Positions 1-12,961 of a stretch of 64,000 nt of DNA are shown piece after piece. Both the position numbers and the translations under genes were made by a program. How positions within the stretch are numbered: position 1 is the first letter of the stretch; each line of letters starts with the position of its first letter. The DNA is from Sinotaia quadrata. Its lineage: Eukaryota > Mollusca > Gastropoda > Architaenioglossa > Viviparidae. The notes beneath the pieces are model-generated. The model had not been told where the DNA came from. It did no database searches and saw nothing but the letters and a program-made list of their open reading frames with translations. The stretch covers positions 38,436,879 to 38,500,878 of the forward strand of contig CM054182.1 of assembly GCA_028829895.1 (NCBI GenBank). The letters run 5' to 3'.

Positions 1-2
<2 letters not shown>

Positions 3-34
<32 letters not shown>
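3..34. repeat. (AT)n microsatellite at window edge
   Basis: Pure AT dinucleotide run of about 32 bp. It lies inside the intron, or downstream region, of the minus-strand cadherin gene. Confidence 0.95.
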
Positions 35-36
<2 letters not shown>

Positions 37-869
37 CTATTAAACTGGTAAAAACTTAAAAATTCAGTTATGTTTTTTCCCTCAGGTAATGACAGGTATA
101 TCTGCTAGTTAATTTATAAAAGTATTAATTTAAATAATACTGCCTATCCCCCAAGCCACACTGTGCAAGCCACACTGTGCAAGCCATCTAACTGTCTATC
201 AATCTGTCCTATGACCAATCAAAACAATTTGTGACTTTATTCAAATCTAATTTGTGAAGTGAGAGAACTGAATGTAGTACATGACATGGACATCTACAGT
301 CACATTCATTCAAACAGCTATACATCACTCAGATCACTGATGGAGATGAGAATCTTTATCATTTACAGTTAATCAATATACTCTTGCTTCTATGCAAATC
401 ACACAAACAAACTTCAACTGACAAGCAACACCTTCCTGAGAGGTTATTGTTCTACTGTTGTTGTAGACATCTGCTTTGAAAAGGAATTTTGTAAGTAAAA
501 TATTGTTTTCTGAACACTTACAGATAGATATCTGCAATGATATAACTCTCCCAACTTCCCCACCTCTAACCCCAGCTAATTTTAGATGCTTCCTTGTAAG
601 GTTGAATACTTGAGATAAAATAGATTAGGTTTTCTAACATCAGGGGAAGACTATTCGCTTTGTTTTGCATCATCTCTTCAAAGTTATCTGGAACCCTGAT
701 CAAAGTTTACATGATGTGAATATCATAAGCCTCTTTTAAATTTGTTATATCTGGTAAGTATTCAGGAAAAGCATATATTTTAAAAAATCCATTTACTTAC
801 AAGAAAATATGAAATGAAATTACTTCATGTGAATAAAATGATTATAAGTAAAACAAACTGATTACTTAC
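35..869. other. Intron sequence 3' of the last visible exon of cadherin gene 1
   Basis: No exon with a cadherin motif and splice sites was found here on the minus strand, so the next exon of the gene lies beyond the left edge. A 14-bp unit starting AAGCCACACTG is repeated twice plus a partial copy at 153-186. The rest is plain AT-rich sequence. Confidence 0.5.
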
Positions 870-1010
870 TGTAACTGTCACATTCATTTTGTAGATGGTT
901 AGGGAAGAGTCACCAATCTGAGTCACCATGGCTTCATAATCAAGTTGCTTCTTTATAACAACATATGAATTGTCTTTAGAGGGTAGGATAAAGATTCCAT
1001 TTCCATCAAA
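870..1010 (-). CDS. PCDH15-like: Cadherin gene 1, coding exon 8 (second half of EC2)
   Basis: This 141-bp exon encodes 47 residues in phase 0 at both ends (about residues 300-346 of the assembled protein). It starts after a CTCACAG acceptor with FDGNGIFIL, and it contains LDYE, the conserved core motif of a cadherin repeat. It ends in MNVTVT just before a GTAAGT donor, as expected at the last beta strand of a repeat. It follows the 4032-4139 exon without a frame break and completes cadherin repeat 2 except for the DxNDNxP calcium-binding linker, which must lie in the next exon off the left edge. An extracellular, calcium-dependent adhesion role follows from the family. The reading frame is open and both splice sites are good, so the exon looks functional. 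Confidence 0.85.
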
Positions 1011-1555
1011 CTGTGAGAAGAACGAAGCACATTTCCCATTTGAAATAATCAAATAACATATAATCATGGTGGAATGTCCGGTATTTAGAAAAGAGTATAA
1101 AGGAAAGAATGTTAATAATTTGTGCTATCATCTGATATTTCCGAGAGGAAGAGGAGGAACGACTATTAATAATTAATGGCTGTCATTTATATTTCATAAA
1201 AGAGTATATGTGAAGGAGTAAATATGCCTATTCCTATTTCTAAACTTAATTGTTATATAAATTGTTAAATGTTGAAGTGACCCAATCTTGGGCACTGCTT
1301 ATGATTATATTTTTAAGTGTCAAAGTTGGAGTAAACAACTTAGCAAAGAATATGCTAAAAACTGCTGATGCATTCCAAATGAGTAGATTTTCTGACTTAG
1401 TCTCAAACTGTTCATAACTTCAACCAATGGGAATGTACCGAAAGTTAATTTGTTGAAGAAAGTCTACATTCTAATCACTTTGATTTGAACATAACTTGAG
1501 TCCAGTCATAAAGGTGATCGTTAGCTTATGAAGGACTGTGCTTTTTCCTTCGATG
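1011..1555. other. Intron of cadherin gene 1
   Basis: AT-rich sequence between exon 8 and the hAT insertion. Nothing else recognised. Confidence 0.5.
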
Positions 1556-2351
1556 CTTTAGACCAGTGGTCCCCAAACCCCGGTCCGTGGATCAAATGGT
1601 ACCGGGCCGCCCAATTTTATTTACTGTGGTGTATTTCTCTCGGGTTTCCATGGACAAGACTGAGCATTCATTCTCTCGGTTGGTGCACGATCACCTGTTT
1701 TGCTTTTAAAAGAATTTGAGCGCTATTTCCCAACCATAAAAGACCCACGAACTGGTAAGGAATGGATCTGCAACCCATTCGTCAACAAACCAGGCAAATA
1801 TAGCATGTCTGTGCAAGAAGAAGATCAACTATTGAAGATTGCAAATGATGGCAGCCTTAAAACTATGTTCGAGACAACAACTCTGCTGGTGTTCTGGATT
1901 AAAGTCATGGCGGAATACCCAGAGACTGCCACCACAGCACTTAAATCCCTATTGCCATTTTCGACATCCTATCTGTGTGAAGCAGGGTTTTCTGCAGTGA
2001 CAGCAACCAAAACAAAACAACGGAATAAACTGGACATAAGCAACACACTTCGGGTGTCATTGTCTCCTATTACCCCCAGATGGAACCGTCTCGTTGCAAA
2101 GAAACAAACTGAGGGTTCTCATTGATTTAGTGTTCTAGTGAGTTAAAATGTTAAATCACTTTAAATTCATTTTTTGGTGTAACTGTATTTTATTTTGAAG
2201 GCACATTTAAATACAATTAAATTAAAATAATTAAATCAAAACATTCTAAAATATAAACAATCAACGTCCCCCACCTCATCGGGCCATGGTTAAATTATCA
2301 AACGTTGACTAGTCCGCAGCGATGAAAAGATTGGGGACCACTGCTTTAGAC
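1556..2351. mobile_element. Internally deleted hAT DNA transposon with 8-bp target site duplication
   Basis: The element occupies 1564-2343 (780 bp). It begins CAGTGGTCCCCAAACC, and its other end reads CAGTGGTCCCCAATC on the minus strand, giving perfect terminal inverted repeats over the first 13 bases and imperfect ones beyond. It is flanked by an exact 8-bp duplication CTTTAGAC at 1556-1563 and 2344-2351. Eight-bp duplications and CAG(G/T)G-type ends are diagnostic of hAT elements. It keeps only the C-terminal part of a transposase, so it is a deletion derivative that would need a helper. It sits in an intron of cadherin gene 1 and is noticeably more GC-rich than its surroundings. Confidence 0.93.
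1700..2125 (+). pseudogene. hAT transposase C-terminal fragment (ZBED5/SCAND3-like)
   Basis: An open frame of about 141 codons without an ATG start. It encodes the end of a hAT transposase: a segment with KDPRTGKEWICNPF, then the hATC dimerisation region with SLLPFSTSYLCEAGFSA, followed by NTLRVSLSPITPRW. This order and wording match the C-termini of ZBED5/SCAND3-type transposase-derived proteins. The N-terminal BED finger and the catalytic RNase H-like core are missing. The usual LR..L..SNTLRVSLS ending is intact and the frame is closed by TGA. Since the element keeps both ends but only this part of the gene, the fragment is a remnant of an internal deletion, not a working enzyme. Confidence 0.85.
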
Positions 2352-4031
2352 CCACTTCATGTAGCAGTGACTACTGTGCTCTAATGGGTCTCGTTGGTGT
2401 GTGAATCCAGCATTGTCACTGAACTTATCAGCAAACATGTTGCTGTAAGGTGATTCCTGTGAATTCCATTTGAGAGCCAATATGGTAGAAAATGGTGGCT
2501 TGAGTTTTGTCTCAAGAATTAACGAAGATTATTTTGAACATTCCTCATGGTGTGTTGTTTAGTAAACCTGAAGATTCTAGAATATTCCTCCTGATGTGCT
2601 TGATAGCACGTAAGAATTTCTGGACGTTTATCTACAGTGTGCTTTGTGAGCACATCGAAGATTCTGGAACAGTTGTGTAACATGCATAGATGGGGTGCAT
2701 TTGGAACATTGTCTAATTAAGAAAGACAGTGACTTGTTGCAAACCATGTGATTGTGAACTTGTGCTAGTGACAGCAGCAATCATTGAAAAGGTTATGTAC
2801 ATTGACTATAATTATCTCTCTAAAACTCCGCTCTCATTTCTATGATGAATTAAATCCATGAACTTGATTTTATATTATATATATATATATATGTTAATTT
2901 GCTGATGGTCCAGCATTAATCGAACATTGTGTGAAGTGATGTAAATGTCACGCTCTTTTGATTATATTCATATGTTGTATATTTGATTGTTGATTTAATA
3001 AATTTATTGACCGTTTTACACAACTGATAACCATATGTTGGAGAGATAGTGGGTGGATGGGGCTCACTAAATATAGATTAAAAGACAGATTTGCCTTCTC
3101 CTTTAGTAAGAAGTTTTCCACCTACAGAAATATTGTGTGACAGTATATGTTTGTCTTTAATGTGTGGAATAGAGAAAACATTTACAGTGCCTGCATATCC
3201 ACCAAGTGAGAGATACAAGTGGTGTCTTCTGGAGAATTATTAATAACATAAATTAAGATTCTTATCACTTGTAATTAGTTATGGATGACTAATGATAATA
3301 ATCATAACCAATAACTAGAGTGGTGTTGTTTCACAGTAAGGAAGAAAGAATATTAATATAATGTGTGTATAACTACCATCTGATATTTCAGAAAGAATAT
3401 AGAGGAAAGAGTGTTAATAATTTATAGCTATCATCTTATATGTTAGAAAAAAAGTATTGATGGAACTGTGTTAATAATTTATGACTATCATTAGGTATGT
3501 ATACATTATAAAAAGATGTGCTTATATTGTGCATGTATGTGTAATGTAAATGTTTATTAAAGGGTGAGAATTTTATTTAATCTTGTTAAATTTACTCTAT
3601 TTTACTCAAGATCAAGATTTAGAACATCAAGAAGCAAAATCTTATATTTTTAATGTATTGTTGAAAGTAAATAACTACTTCAGTATGTTCTATCTTGTAC
3701 TGTTTGCTGAATTAAAACAGATCCATATGTGCAATTATCAAATTTTTTTATCAACTGTGCAAAATACTTTATAATATTTCACATAAATTAGCTTTAAAAA
3801 CTTATTAATTGCAAAATATAAAATTAGACTAGACTAAATGTCTAATTATTTTTTCTTTCTTTTTCTTTATAAATAACAAAATTAAAAAACTATATTTAAA
3901 ACAACAAAATATAATCAAATTTGAAAAGATATGTAAATCAGCAGAGAAAAAGAATTTCAAGCAAGAGTTACATATTATTTGGTGATTTCATTAAAAAGAA
4001 AATGAAGAATTTGACCCGAAGAACAACTGAC
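2352..4031. other. Intron of cadherin gene 1
   Basis: AT-rich intron with a short (AT)n at about 2877-2892. No exon, RNA gene or mobile element recognised. Confidence 0.5.
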
Positions 4032-4139
4032 CTGAGAGTTAGCGGCTGAAAGTATGCTGTACACTGCTATCTTATTGTTTCCATTATCCAGGTCTGTTGT
4101 GGAAATGCTGTTGTAAACTGTTATACCGGGTGGTGTCAG
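4032..4139 (-). CDS. PCDH15-like: Cadherin gene 1, coding exon 7 (start of EC2)
   Basis: A 108-bp, 36-codon exon in phase 0 at both ends, with acceptor CTTTACAG and donor GTCAGT. It encodes LTPPGITVYNSIS followed by TTDLDNGNNKI and AVYSI. The first part continues directly from VNE at the end of the preceding exon, giving VNELTPPG, which closely resembles the start of EC2 in protocadherin-15. The TDLDNGNN segment is the DxD..N calcium-binding loop of a cadherin repeat. The exon length is a multiple of three, so skipping it would keep the frame but remove the calcium loop. Confidence 0.85.
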
Positions 4140-4382
4140 CTGTAAAGGACAAATGAACCAAAGTCAGAACTGAAGATGACATTTTATTTTTATATAAAAT
4201 AATATCATATTAAGAACGGTAGTTAATTATGAAAATTATAATCAAAGCTTATCATAGTTCCTGCATTCATTCTCTATACATACAAGTATTCATGTACAAA
4301 TACATATCTGCCCTTAGTCACATAATTTCATTAATTTCAAAGATTTTTTAGCCTCTCAATGACAACACATGTTATAAGTATT
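4140..4382. other. Short intron segment of cadherin gene 1
   Basis: AT-rich and featureless until the tandem repeat next to the upstream exon. Confidence 0.5.
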
Positions 4383-4560
4383 TAAAGTATTACCTCATTG
4401 ACTACACATTTTATAAGTATTTAAAGTATTACCACATTGACTTAAATGGAATAAGTATTCAAAGTATTACCTCATTGACTATATGTGTCAGTATTTAAAG
4501 TATTACCTCAAGGACTACATGTGTTATAAATATTTAAAGTATTACCTCATTGACTACAAT
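4383..4560. repeat. Tandem repeat of an exon end plus its splice donor (about 38-bp unit, 5 copies)
   Basis: A unit containing TATTTAAAGTATTACCTCAT recurs with a spacing of 36-39 bp. The right-most copy overlaps the 3' end of coding exon 6 and supplies its real splice donor (exon starts at 4546). The other four copies carry the same donor-like GTAAT context, at about 4394, 4433, 4471 and 4507, although one reads CACATTG. The array has therefore multiplied a splice donor into the intron. Confidence 0.85.
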
Positions 4561-4638
4561 GGAGTAAGGCTCTCCTCTAAACTGTGGAGCATTGTCATTC
4601 AAGTCTTGAATCTGAATTTTCAGCACATGGTAGTAGGT
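4546..4638 (-). CDS. PCDH15-like: Cadherin gene 1, coding exon 6 (EC1-EC2 linker)
   Basis: A 93-bp, 31-codon, phase-0 exon with acceptor TGTACAG and donor GTAATA. It encodes TYYHVLKIQIQ, the last strand of EC1, then DLNDNAPQF, the canonical cadherin calcium-binding linker, then RGEPYSIVVNE, the first strand of EC2. It is the clearest proof that the gene is a cadherin. The equivalent linker region of protocadherin-15 has the same plan, with a tyrosine-histidine pair in the last strand of EC1 and a VNE ending. It has four extra donor-like copies just downstream. Using the nearest of them would add GTA ATA CTT TAA and stop the protein. Confidence 0.9.
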
Positions 4639-6304
4639 CTGTACATGATAATGCTTTGTATTAGTGAGTAGCAAGTATTATGGTGGCACTGTAAAATTAA
4701 GACACTAGGCTTTCATTTTGAAACCCAGTGTATAAATACAAGAATAAACACAATTGTATCAATTAGTTTAATTCAGTATTACCAAAGCATTTTTGCTTTA
4801 TAAATGAAGATAATACATACACTGACAAAGACTTGAATTACTCTATTACTAAACTTTACCAAGTTTCAAATATAGAATTAAAATGGTGCATGTCTTCATT
4901 CTAAAAGAAAACTTGCACTTACCTGTCCATATAACAGTTTTACACTATTCACTTAAGGCTAATATAAAAGATATATATATATAATCTTTTATTGAACTGT
5001 CCAAATATCAGAGATTTATACTACTAATTTAGAGCCAATTCAGAAATAAAGAAAGAAATACAAAATCTTGGGTGTATGATATGAAAACTTTCACATCCAA
5101 AACTGCAAAAACATCTACATGCTAGACCAGCACTTTGACTTCTCAATTTCTCAATGAGACACATCACTTATCATTACACTAAACAAAAGGATGTGTAAAA
5201 TTTCAAATATTGAAATGTCTTTAATTCAAGTGTTTATAATAAAAATGTGTGTAATGTAGAACTTTCTATAAATTTTTATATTAGTACGACTCGAATGACA
5301 TATAAATATTTACACTTCCAACCATGTAATACATGTATTCACTTTTAAATATCCCCCAACCCCACTTTCAAAGAAAAGTCAAGAGAATTATCAAAACCAA
5401 AGTGAGACAAGAAAACTCAGCAGGTAATTAGACCCAACCAATACCTACTTAAACCTTTTGGCTAAAACTTATTTTTTTCATAAAGAGATTTTTCAAAATT
5501 AGATATTCTCCTAAAATGTGACTTTAGAGTGAGCATAATGCACTGATTTTGAAATATTATACAAATGATGAATTCTGTGGTATTTTCTTTCAAAACAGAG
5601 AGCATCAACTTTACTTATTTTGCACATTTTCCTACAGATCATTACACAGGATTACTGTAAATAAAAGTTATTAATTAGCCTTCTTCTGAATCAGGATTTC
5701 TGGTTAATTAGATTTTTTTATGAAAAACCAACTGTGCACAACATTTATTTTTTATAAACATTATTATGATTTTGTTGCAGAACAGTTTTAACAAATGTTT
5801 TGATGAACCGTACTGACAGTATTAATATGAATAAGAAATAAAATGTGGATATAATATTAGATCTAATGTAACAGAAAGTAAAGATTGTAATAGGTTATTT
5901 AACATTTTCATTTTTGTTTCTACCTTCTCTCCAGCAATTACATGATTTTGGATTCTCTTTATAAAAGTGGAAAATTGGTGTCTTCTAGACGTTTCCAAGA
6001 TGGGTTTTAATGAAAGCACATTCTATAGTTGTCAATGAATTAGCCAAAGATAAAGAAATTACTGATAAAGTTGACTGCTTTGACTTTACAGAAATCTAAA
6101 TATACATATACTACAAATAAATATACATAGTGGTCTGAGTGCTTATTAATTATTTCTAAATCAAGACTATCAACAACTAAAAAAAAAAAAAATGTTGGTA
6201 TAAAATGATAACAGAAGACTGCCTGCTAGTGGAAAAATGTCTTTATAATTTTCAGGAATGGGAGAATAATGGAACATTCAATGCCAGCTCATGAAGAGTC
6301 AAAA

Positions 6305-6400
6305 ATTTAAAAAAACACTATAAAATACAATACTACAATACAAACCACTATAAATTTAAAAAAACACTATAAAATACAATACTACAATACAAACCAGCAG
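6305..6400. repeat. 48-bp tandem duplication
   Basis: A block beginning AAATTTAAAAAAACACTATA and ending in ACAATACAAACCA occurs twice in direct succession. Confidence 0.85.
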
Positions 6401-6443
6401 ATTTAAACACTTAGGCATTTACACCACTTCTAGTTTTTCATGA

Positions 6444-6570
6444 AATGAACATGGTAATAAAAGTAGTGTAATAGTTATTCACACCTTTGTCTTTTGAAAT
6501 ATAGTTTAACATGTTAATAAAAGTAGTGTAATAGTTATTCACCTTTATCTTTTAATATATAGTTTTAATG
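6444..6570. repeat. About 60-bp tandem duplication
   Basis: Two adjacent copies of a block containing AATAAAAGTAGTGTAATAGT followed by TATTCAC and a TCTTTT(G/A)A segment, with a third decayed copy to about 6625. Confidence 0.75.
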
Positions 6571-7705
6571 GTAAAAAGTATAGTATAATAGTTGTTAATA
6601 CCGTATATCTTTTAAAATACAAACTTTAATGCATATAACAAGAACATGAAGGAAAATAACTATTATTAAAAACTTAATGTCTGATCACATGCTGAATGCT
6701 AAACTTCATTTGCGACCCCTTCACAGCCTAAATAAAAACTGTACAAAGACAGGGGGCTAGAAAGTAACTAAAGATTCATCCTGGAATGATGAATCCTCCA
6801 GGATTTTAAGTGAGGTCTTTAGCAAAGTGAAAAACTAAAGCAAGTCAGCCATATGCAAAGATACAAATAAGATTTCAAATGAGCTTTTTTTGCACTTTGC
6901 ATATGGCTGACTCCCACTATCACACATGATCCTACTCAAAAGATCCCTTATACAGTCTTTGCACACAGGCATGTTTTGATAGCAGTCTCAAACTACAGAA
7001 TCTTTCCTTTAACAAGACATTCATCATCCTTATTGTCAGGTAGAAGCACTCTTGAGTCAAACCATTTGTGATGTCAGCATTAATTTGCACAATTTAACAG
7101 GGGAATTAACAGGAGCTACTGTCTGATGCAGTATTATCATCTAATGTTTCTATTGCCTTTAATGTGGATTTCCAACTATTCTGGATTGACTTTCACTTAC
7201 AGACTAATCCTTTTTCTTTACATTAAATTTTTTAAGCCATCTTACTTGCACTACTCTTGGTTTCATTCAGGTCTATTTCTCTTCTTGAATGCAATAAATA
7301 TGACCCAAATGAAACTTAAACCATAGGGGTTAATTTATGAAATTACTTTATTATACAATTGCTATATTAGTCCACATTAAAGAGCAACAATTCAGAATAC
7401 AACTACAAAAAAATCCCAATAAGATTTATGATTCTTAGATAGCATATTCATTCAATAAGCACTAAATATATAAGTTTTTATAACTCATAAATATTAAATA
7501 ATTTCTCTGATCATTCAAGTATATTACTTTATCATTTTATAAAATCTCTGATCATGCAAGATCAAAAATTCAAACAGAAGATATTTTAATATCAAAATTA
7601 ATGACAAAGATATTGTTATGTAAACTGACATTTTCAATAATAGCACTGAAACACCCTGAAAAAATAAATGTCATTATAAAACTTAAAGACTGCGAAATCA
7701 ATTAC

Positions 7706-7789
7706 CTCTTGTCCAGATGTGCCTGATAGTTTACATTCCAGTGTGAACTGAAGAGTGTTGCGGTCATCATCAGCAGACTCAGTAGGGCC
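7706..7789 (-). CDS. PCDH15-like: Cadherin gene 1, coding exon 5 (EC1, second cysteine)
   Basis: An 84-bp, 28-codon, phase-0 exon with acceptor TGTACAG and donor GTAATT. It encodes GPTESADDDRNTLQFTLEC followed by KLSGTSGQE. It continues directly from LDRD at the end of exon 4. The cysteine near residue 223 can pair with the one near residue 120 in exon 3. A long-range disulfide within EC1 is a known special feature of protocadherin-15, where LDRD and a later cysteine occupy the same relative positions. The fit of phases and the match in layout are the main reasons for the protocadherin-15-like call. Confidence 0.75.
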
Positions 7790-10081
7790 CTGTACAATTA
7801 CCAAACAAATTTCTTTTAAAATTGTATATAATTAATTTCATACATATATCTGTTTTAAAATAATGAAAAGATTTACAATTTTATTAATTAATAATGTTAC
7901 ATCCCACAAAAGCACCAAATTCACTGCAGCTAAATATTCATTTCAACTTCAGTTTTATTGTGTTTTGTGTACATATGATCCATATAGGTGAACATGAAAT
8001 GCAATAGTATATACTCTATTAATGAAAATTGTTCCCATTTTGTAAAGTAATTTCCTTTAGAAAAAGAGTCTATCATAAGTATATTTATAATATTATATAA
8101 ACACAGAATATTACATTAAAAGCAGAATACAAAGATCAAACATTTTACATTATATTATACTGTTATTTTTAGTATTCAAGTGATCACAATGACTACAAAA
8201 AATATGTAAACATTATAAGGAAAAAGTGCAAGAAATACAAGATTTTTTTTACAAACCTATTAGTATACTGACTTTCTTTTTTCAACTAGAAAATTGTTCA
8301 TATTTGAATGAAAGAATGTTACGTAGATGAAATTGGAATGTTAAAATGAAAAATGCAGAAGAAAAAGGTTTGCTACTGGATTAATGGGATCATTAGATTA
8401 ATTTAGATATGTATGTTGTAAATGCATAGTCAGATCAAGATGCTGATGCATCTAGTTGGTATATCACAAAAGATTATTTATCCAATAAAATGGACATTTT
8501 TATAGTAACCAGTTTCACAAGACAACTTGAAATGAGTGAATTCATCATAAGAAAGTTAAATTTAACGTGAGCATAAAAATATAAATAAGGTAAGTGAAAA
8601 TTTGTCAAATGACAAAAATTGGGACCTATGATCTCAGAACTAAATGTTTAACACTTTAGAGTGGTATTTCTATGTCAGAGTAAAACATTTTCTGATGCAG
8701 CATGTGTAATGAGGAAAACAGCACCACTGTTCTTTGCACCAAGAAGGCATTTGGTCTTGAATTAATATGCCTGCAGGCATGTGATCACCATATTAAGCAA
8801 CAATTCATAATCTTGCATGACCATAATAAGCAAGACATTTGTGATCAGTTTTGAGTATGGACTCACAGTCATTTTCAGGATCAAAGTTTTCCTGCATTGA
8901 AACAACAAAAGTTATTAATTAAACAGGAATTTATTTAAGAATTATTAATTAAAATGGGCATTTATTTCCAAGCTTTCTTTGAATTATTACTACTAAACTG
9001 CAATAAAAATTTGGAGATTTTGGACTCTGAATTTATTAGATCATTAGATCATTACCTGTGCCGAAATAGGAGCTGGAGACCATCCTGTCTGTAGCATTTG
9101 CTATAGTATTATTTTTAATGACATAGTGTATATCTATTGTGGCAATTGTAAACATTATTGTGTCTTGTGTATTAAACATGAACATACCTGGTCATCTCAT
9201 TCTACCCTTGTATTTCCTTAATTAAACAAAAGTCACCAGTTTGTATATGAGACTGTTCAATCTAACAAATGTCTATATCTATCTAGGTATGATTGGGTGT
9301 GTTTGGAGGAATTCATCTACCTGTTTAATGTTATTCTGTATGCAACCAATCATGTCAATTTATGACTTATTTGTATCTATATTGTGGGTATGGCATGATA
9401 CCAACATTATAGTGCACTCACCCATTGATACATCACAGTTGGTATTTTTCTTTAATGAAATCTAATAAACATGTAATAAGATTTAAGAAATACATAGCAA
9501 TGTTAGGTTTATTTTAAAGAGAAAATCTTTATGCATTCATTTTAAACCAGAAAGCTGTAACACTTCATCTTAATGAATGGTTATCTTGCCACCATGCAAC
9601 CACAATTCATCAGCTTTTAATCATTTCTTCTAAAGTTAAACACTCTTAAATAAGTTTTGTAGTGACAAAGGAATTTTAAAATACACAATAGGTCTACATT
9701 TTTAATCTTTATTAGTACACAATAACCATTAGACTATAAAGCCTATTTTTCAAATTAAGCAATCTGAATAACTGTACACAAAAATATATGGGTGTGTTTA
9801 TGTAATCAAATGTCCACCTAGCTGGAATCATCTTTGAATTCTTTGATGTCCAATCACCCTGGGCCTAGGCAGTGTGAACATGTGCTATTAAAGTCATGTT
9901 GCCTGAGTCTAGACAACACACTTTAGAAAAATTCAATAGTAATTTAGGTTGCATATGAGAAAATTTTAGTTGTGCAATTAAAAGCAATCATTTCTTATTA
10001 GCTTGTGTTATTTCCCTTGGTAGATCTACAATAATCTTATGATATCCATGAGTGTTGGAACACATCAGCCTCCTGCAGAGT

Positions 10082-10203
<122 letters not shown>

Positions 10204-11799
10204 TATTTTCTGCAAACTGTGATTTCTGCACACACTAGACTCAAAGCTCATTTCCAGAGAGTACAAATCACTTCTTACACAATAACTAATTCATACACCA
10301 GAATTTCTATTTACAAATGAGTTTAATTATGTGCCAGACTTCTTACCTGGTTTGGTTAAGTTTACATGCTAATATCCACAAACATCAGACCTGTTCTATA
10401 AGATTAGTTGCCATTCTACCCATCATAGACTAGGTAGTAATTGTCACTTAATCTTAGTCAGTAACTTTGCATGTTAAGATCTCCTTTGGCTGCTTGTTCA
10501 AAGATACATCAAGAAGAAGTAATACTACTGCATTAATATCTGGGGGGTGTGGACTCTTAATTTCACTGATTCTCATCAGCACTTTTGCTTATGAAATTGA
10601 GTGATAGACTCAAACTTAACTTTCACTTGCTTTAGTATTATTAACATTATTATTATTAGCATTATTAGCATTTTATATTTTATGTAATGTGCAAATTGTA
10701 TGCATATTTATCCATTAACTTCCAATGTAGAAAGTAACCTTAATCTACTCTTTTGTTACATATGTATCAATGTCACATATTTCTTCATTAGTCTCTCTGT
10801 TCATTCTATCCACTTTCTACATGTGTCTAAGATATCTATATATGTCTGTCTAGTGTGTGGACATGTCATTTGTGGCTTGGTTTATGTCTAAAGTTGGGGA
10901 GCAAAAGATGTGAATGTGTGGCACACCAAAATAACATTCAAATTGCATTTACCCTACAATATGTCACACAAATACATGTCCAACAAAGAAGTCAAGTAAA
11001 TGTATAGTACATGTACAACTACAAGAACTGATGAAGGTAGTCTAAATAATCCTTGTTTAGTGATTCTCTTAATTTTAAATGTTTTATATAAATATACATG
11101 TATAGTTATGAACAATACATGCAATATTTACAGTACAGTATAATTATGTTCTACACTAACATGACTGAGCTTATAATTTTCACTGACTAGACTTGCCACA
11201 ATATTAGCAGGTTCACAATAGATGGTGCCTGCAGTAGTTAACTTTTTAATTTGCTTTCTTAGTGCTTAATGACTTTGCAGCAACCAGAAACCAGTCAATT
11301 TGATATAGTTTTCACATTGCACAAGTTCTTTTTTATGTCTTTCACGTCACAGTTTCCAAATCTTTAATAACTATATATTATTTCTTACAAGTCAGCTTTG
11401 TTCTTAAACATAAAGAAAGTAAACAAATGCAATGCTAGAAACACAGAAAGCATATTAAATTCAAAATGAAAAAGAAAAACTAAACTCATTTTGTTTGTTG
11501 GAAAAAGTGAAAAACAATCAAAATCAGATAATTCTACTCTTTTCTTGGTAAGGATGTTGAGCATTGTTCTTTTATCTCCCTCACATTAACCCAAATACAC
11601 CCAAAGAACACTTTAGTTCTAATATTCATAATAACAACATTAATCCTAATACCACCCAATTAACATACCAATCTTAATAAGTAATGAACACATTTGCCCT
11701 AACATCACCCAATCAGAACATTGACCCTAATACCAATTAATGAACATATTAACCCTAATATCACCCAATTAACACATTATCCCTAATGAATAAGTGAAA

Positions 11800-11828
11800 A
11801 CAATGTGTGTGTGTGTGCACGTGATTGC

Positions 11829-11890
<62 letters not shown>

Positions 11891-12009
11891 TCTCCATCTC
11901 ATGATGTGGTGAAAGTCAGGAAATATACATAAATGGAGATTCTGTTTTTAAAAAGCAAAATTGTAATCTGAATAGCAAAATAGACATTAAAGTGGAGAAA
12001 ACTCTGTGT

Positions 12010-12040
<31 letters not shown>

Positions 12041-12175
12041 CATATATGCAATGTGTGTGATCTCTATCACTTTATGTGGTGGTGAAAGTCAGGAAATATA
12101 TATATTCGATTAAGTTTTTAAAAAGCAAAATGATAACTTCTGAATAACAAAATAGACAATAAATTGGAGAAAATT
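11800..12175. repeat. Tandem duplication of a microsatellite plus about 120 bp of unique sequence
   Basis: A (GT)n tract (11832-11889) is followed by a block with TGTGGTGAAAGTCAGGAAAT and TTTTTAAAAAGCAAAAT. A second (GT)n tract (12004-12040) is followed by a diverged copy of the same block. The repeat unit is about 175 bp. Confidence 0.8.
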
Positions 12176-12961
12176 GGGATAAAACATTAATATGAGATTT
12201 ATAAATATTTCTTCATTAAAAGCAATTACTCAATATAAAAATACAGCACACTAAAGAACAGTTTGAAAAGTGCATCATAGCCTTAATGTAAATGTGAAAA
12301 GTTGTAAGCAGTTCATCCACCAGTAATATATATTATTTCAAGTGTAGTTAATAGTAGGCTTATAGTAAATTAAACCAGTGAGATTATTAAAATGTCAAAT
12401 TTTGAAAATATATTATTTCCATTAAATTGCAGAACTAGTGTTTTGTAATCTTATGAACAATTTTATATGGTGATGTCAAGTATTGGTGATATTTCTTTTC
12501 ACCAAAATACTTATATCCTCTTGCTCATTTTCAAATCAATCATTGGATTAATTTAATTCAATTTACGGCAAACATTTTATACAATTGTAGACTTTTATCT
12601 ATGTGTTAGAATATTTTTTCTGAGGAATTTAGTGTATCATACAAAAAGTAAATTGGTAAATGTATTTGCACAAATTCTTATAACAATACATGTAATGATT
12701 ATTTAACTACAAAATGCAGCAATTGTACAAACATTAACTGAGATAGATGTGATGTAAAAAATAATAATTTAGATTTAAAATCTATTATGGTAATCTTGAA
12801 ACAGAGGTAAACTATTTAGGGCCAAAAAATAAATAATTAATTATAATTAATAACAAAAATATTCAAAGATAGGTTTATATATATCCCTAAGCAATACTTA
12901 CAAATTAAAGAATGAGAAAAATTCATTTTATAAGAATGACAAATATAAATGAAAGACTTAC

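Larger units (their letters stand above)
4639..7705. other. Intron of cadherin gene 1
   Basis: About 3.1 kb of AT-rich intron. Apart from the short tandem duplications at 6305-6400 and about 6444-6570 nothing was recognised. ORFs here are short and without homology. Confidence 0.5.

Noticed and set aside
3583..3774. Small plus-strand ORF in an intron
   Set aside because: AT-rich, no domain, no splice or start context; typical chance ORF.
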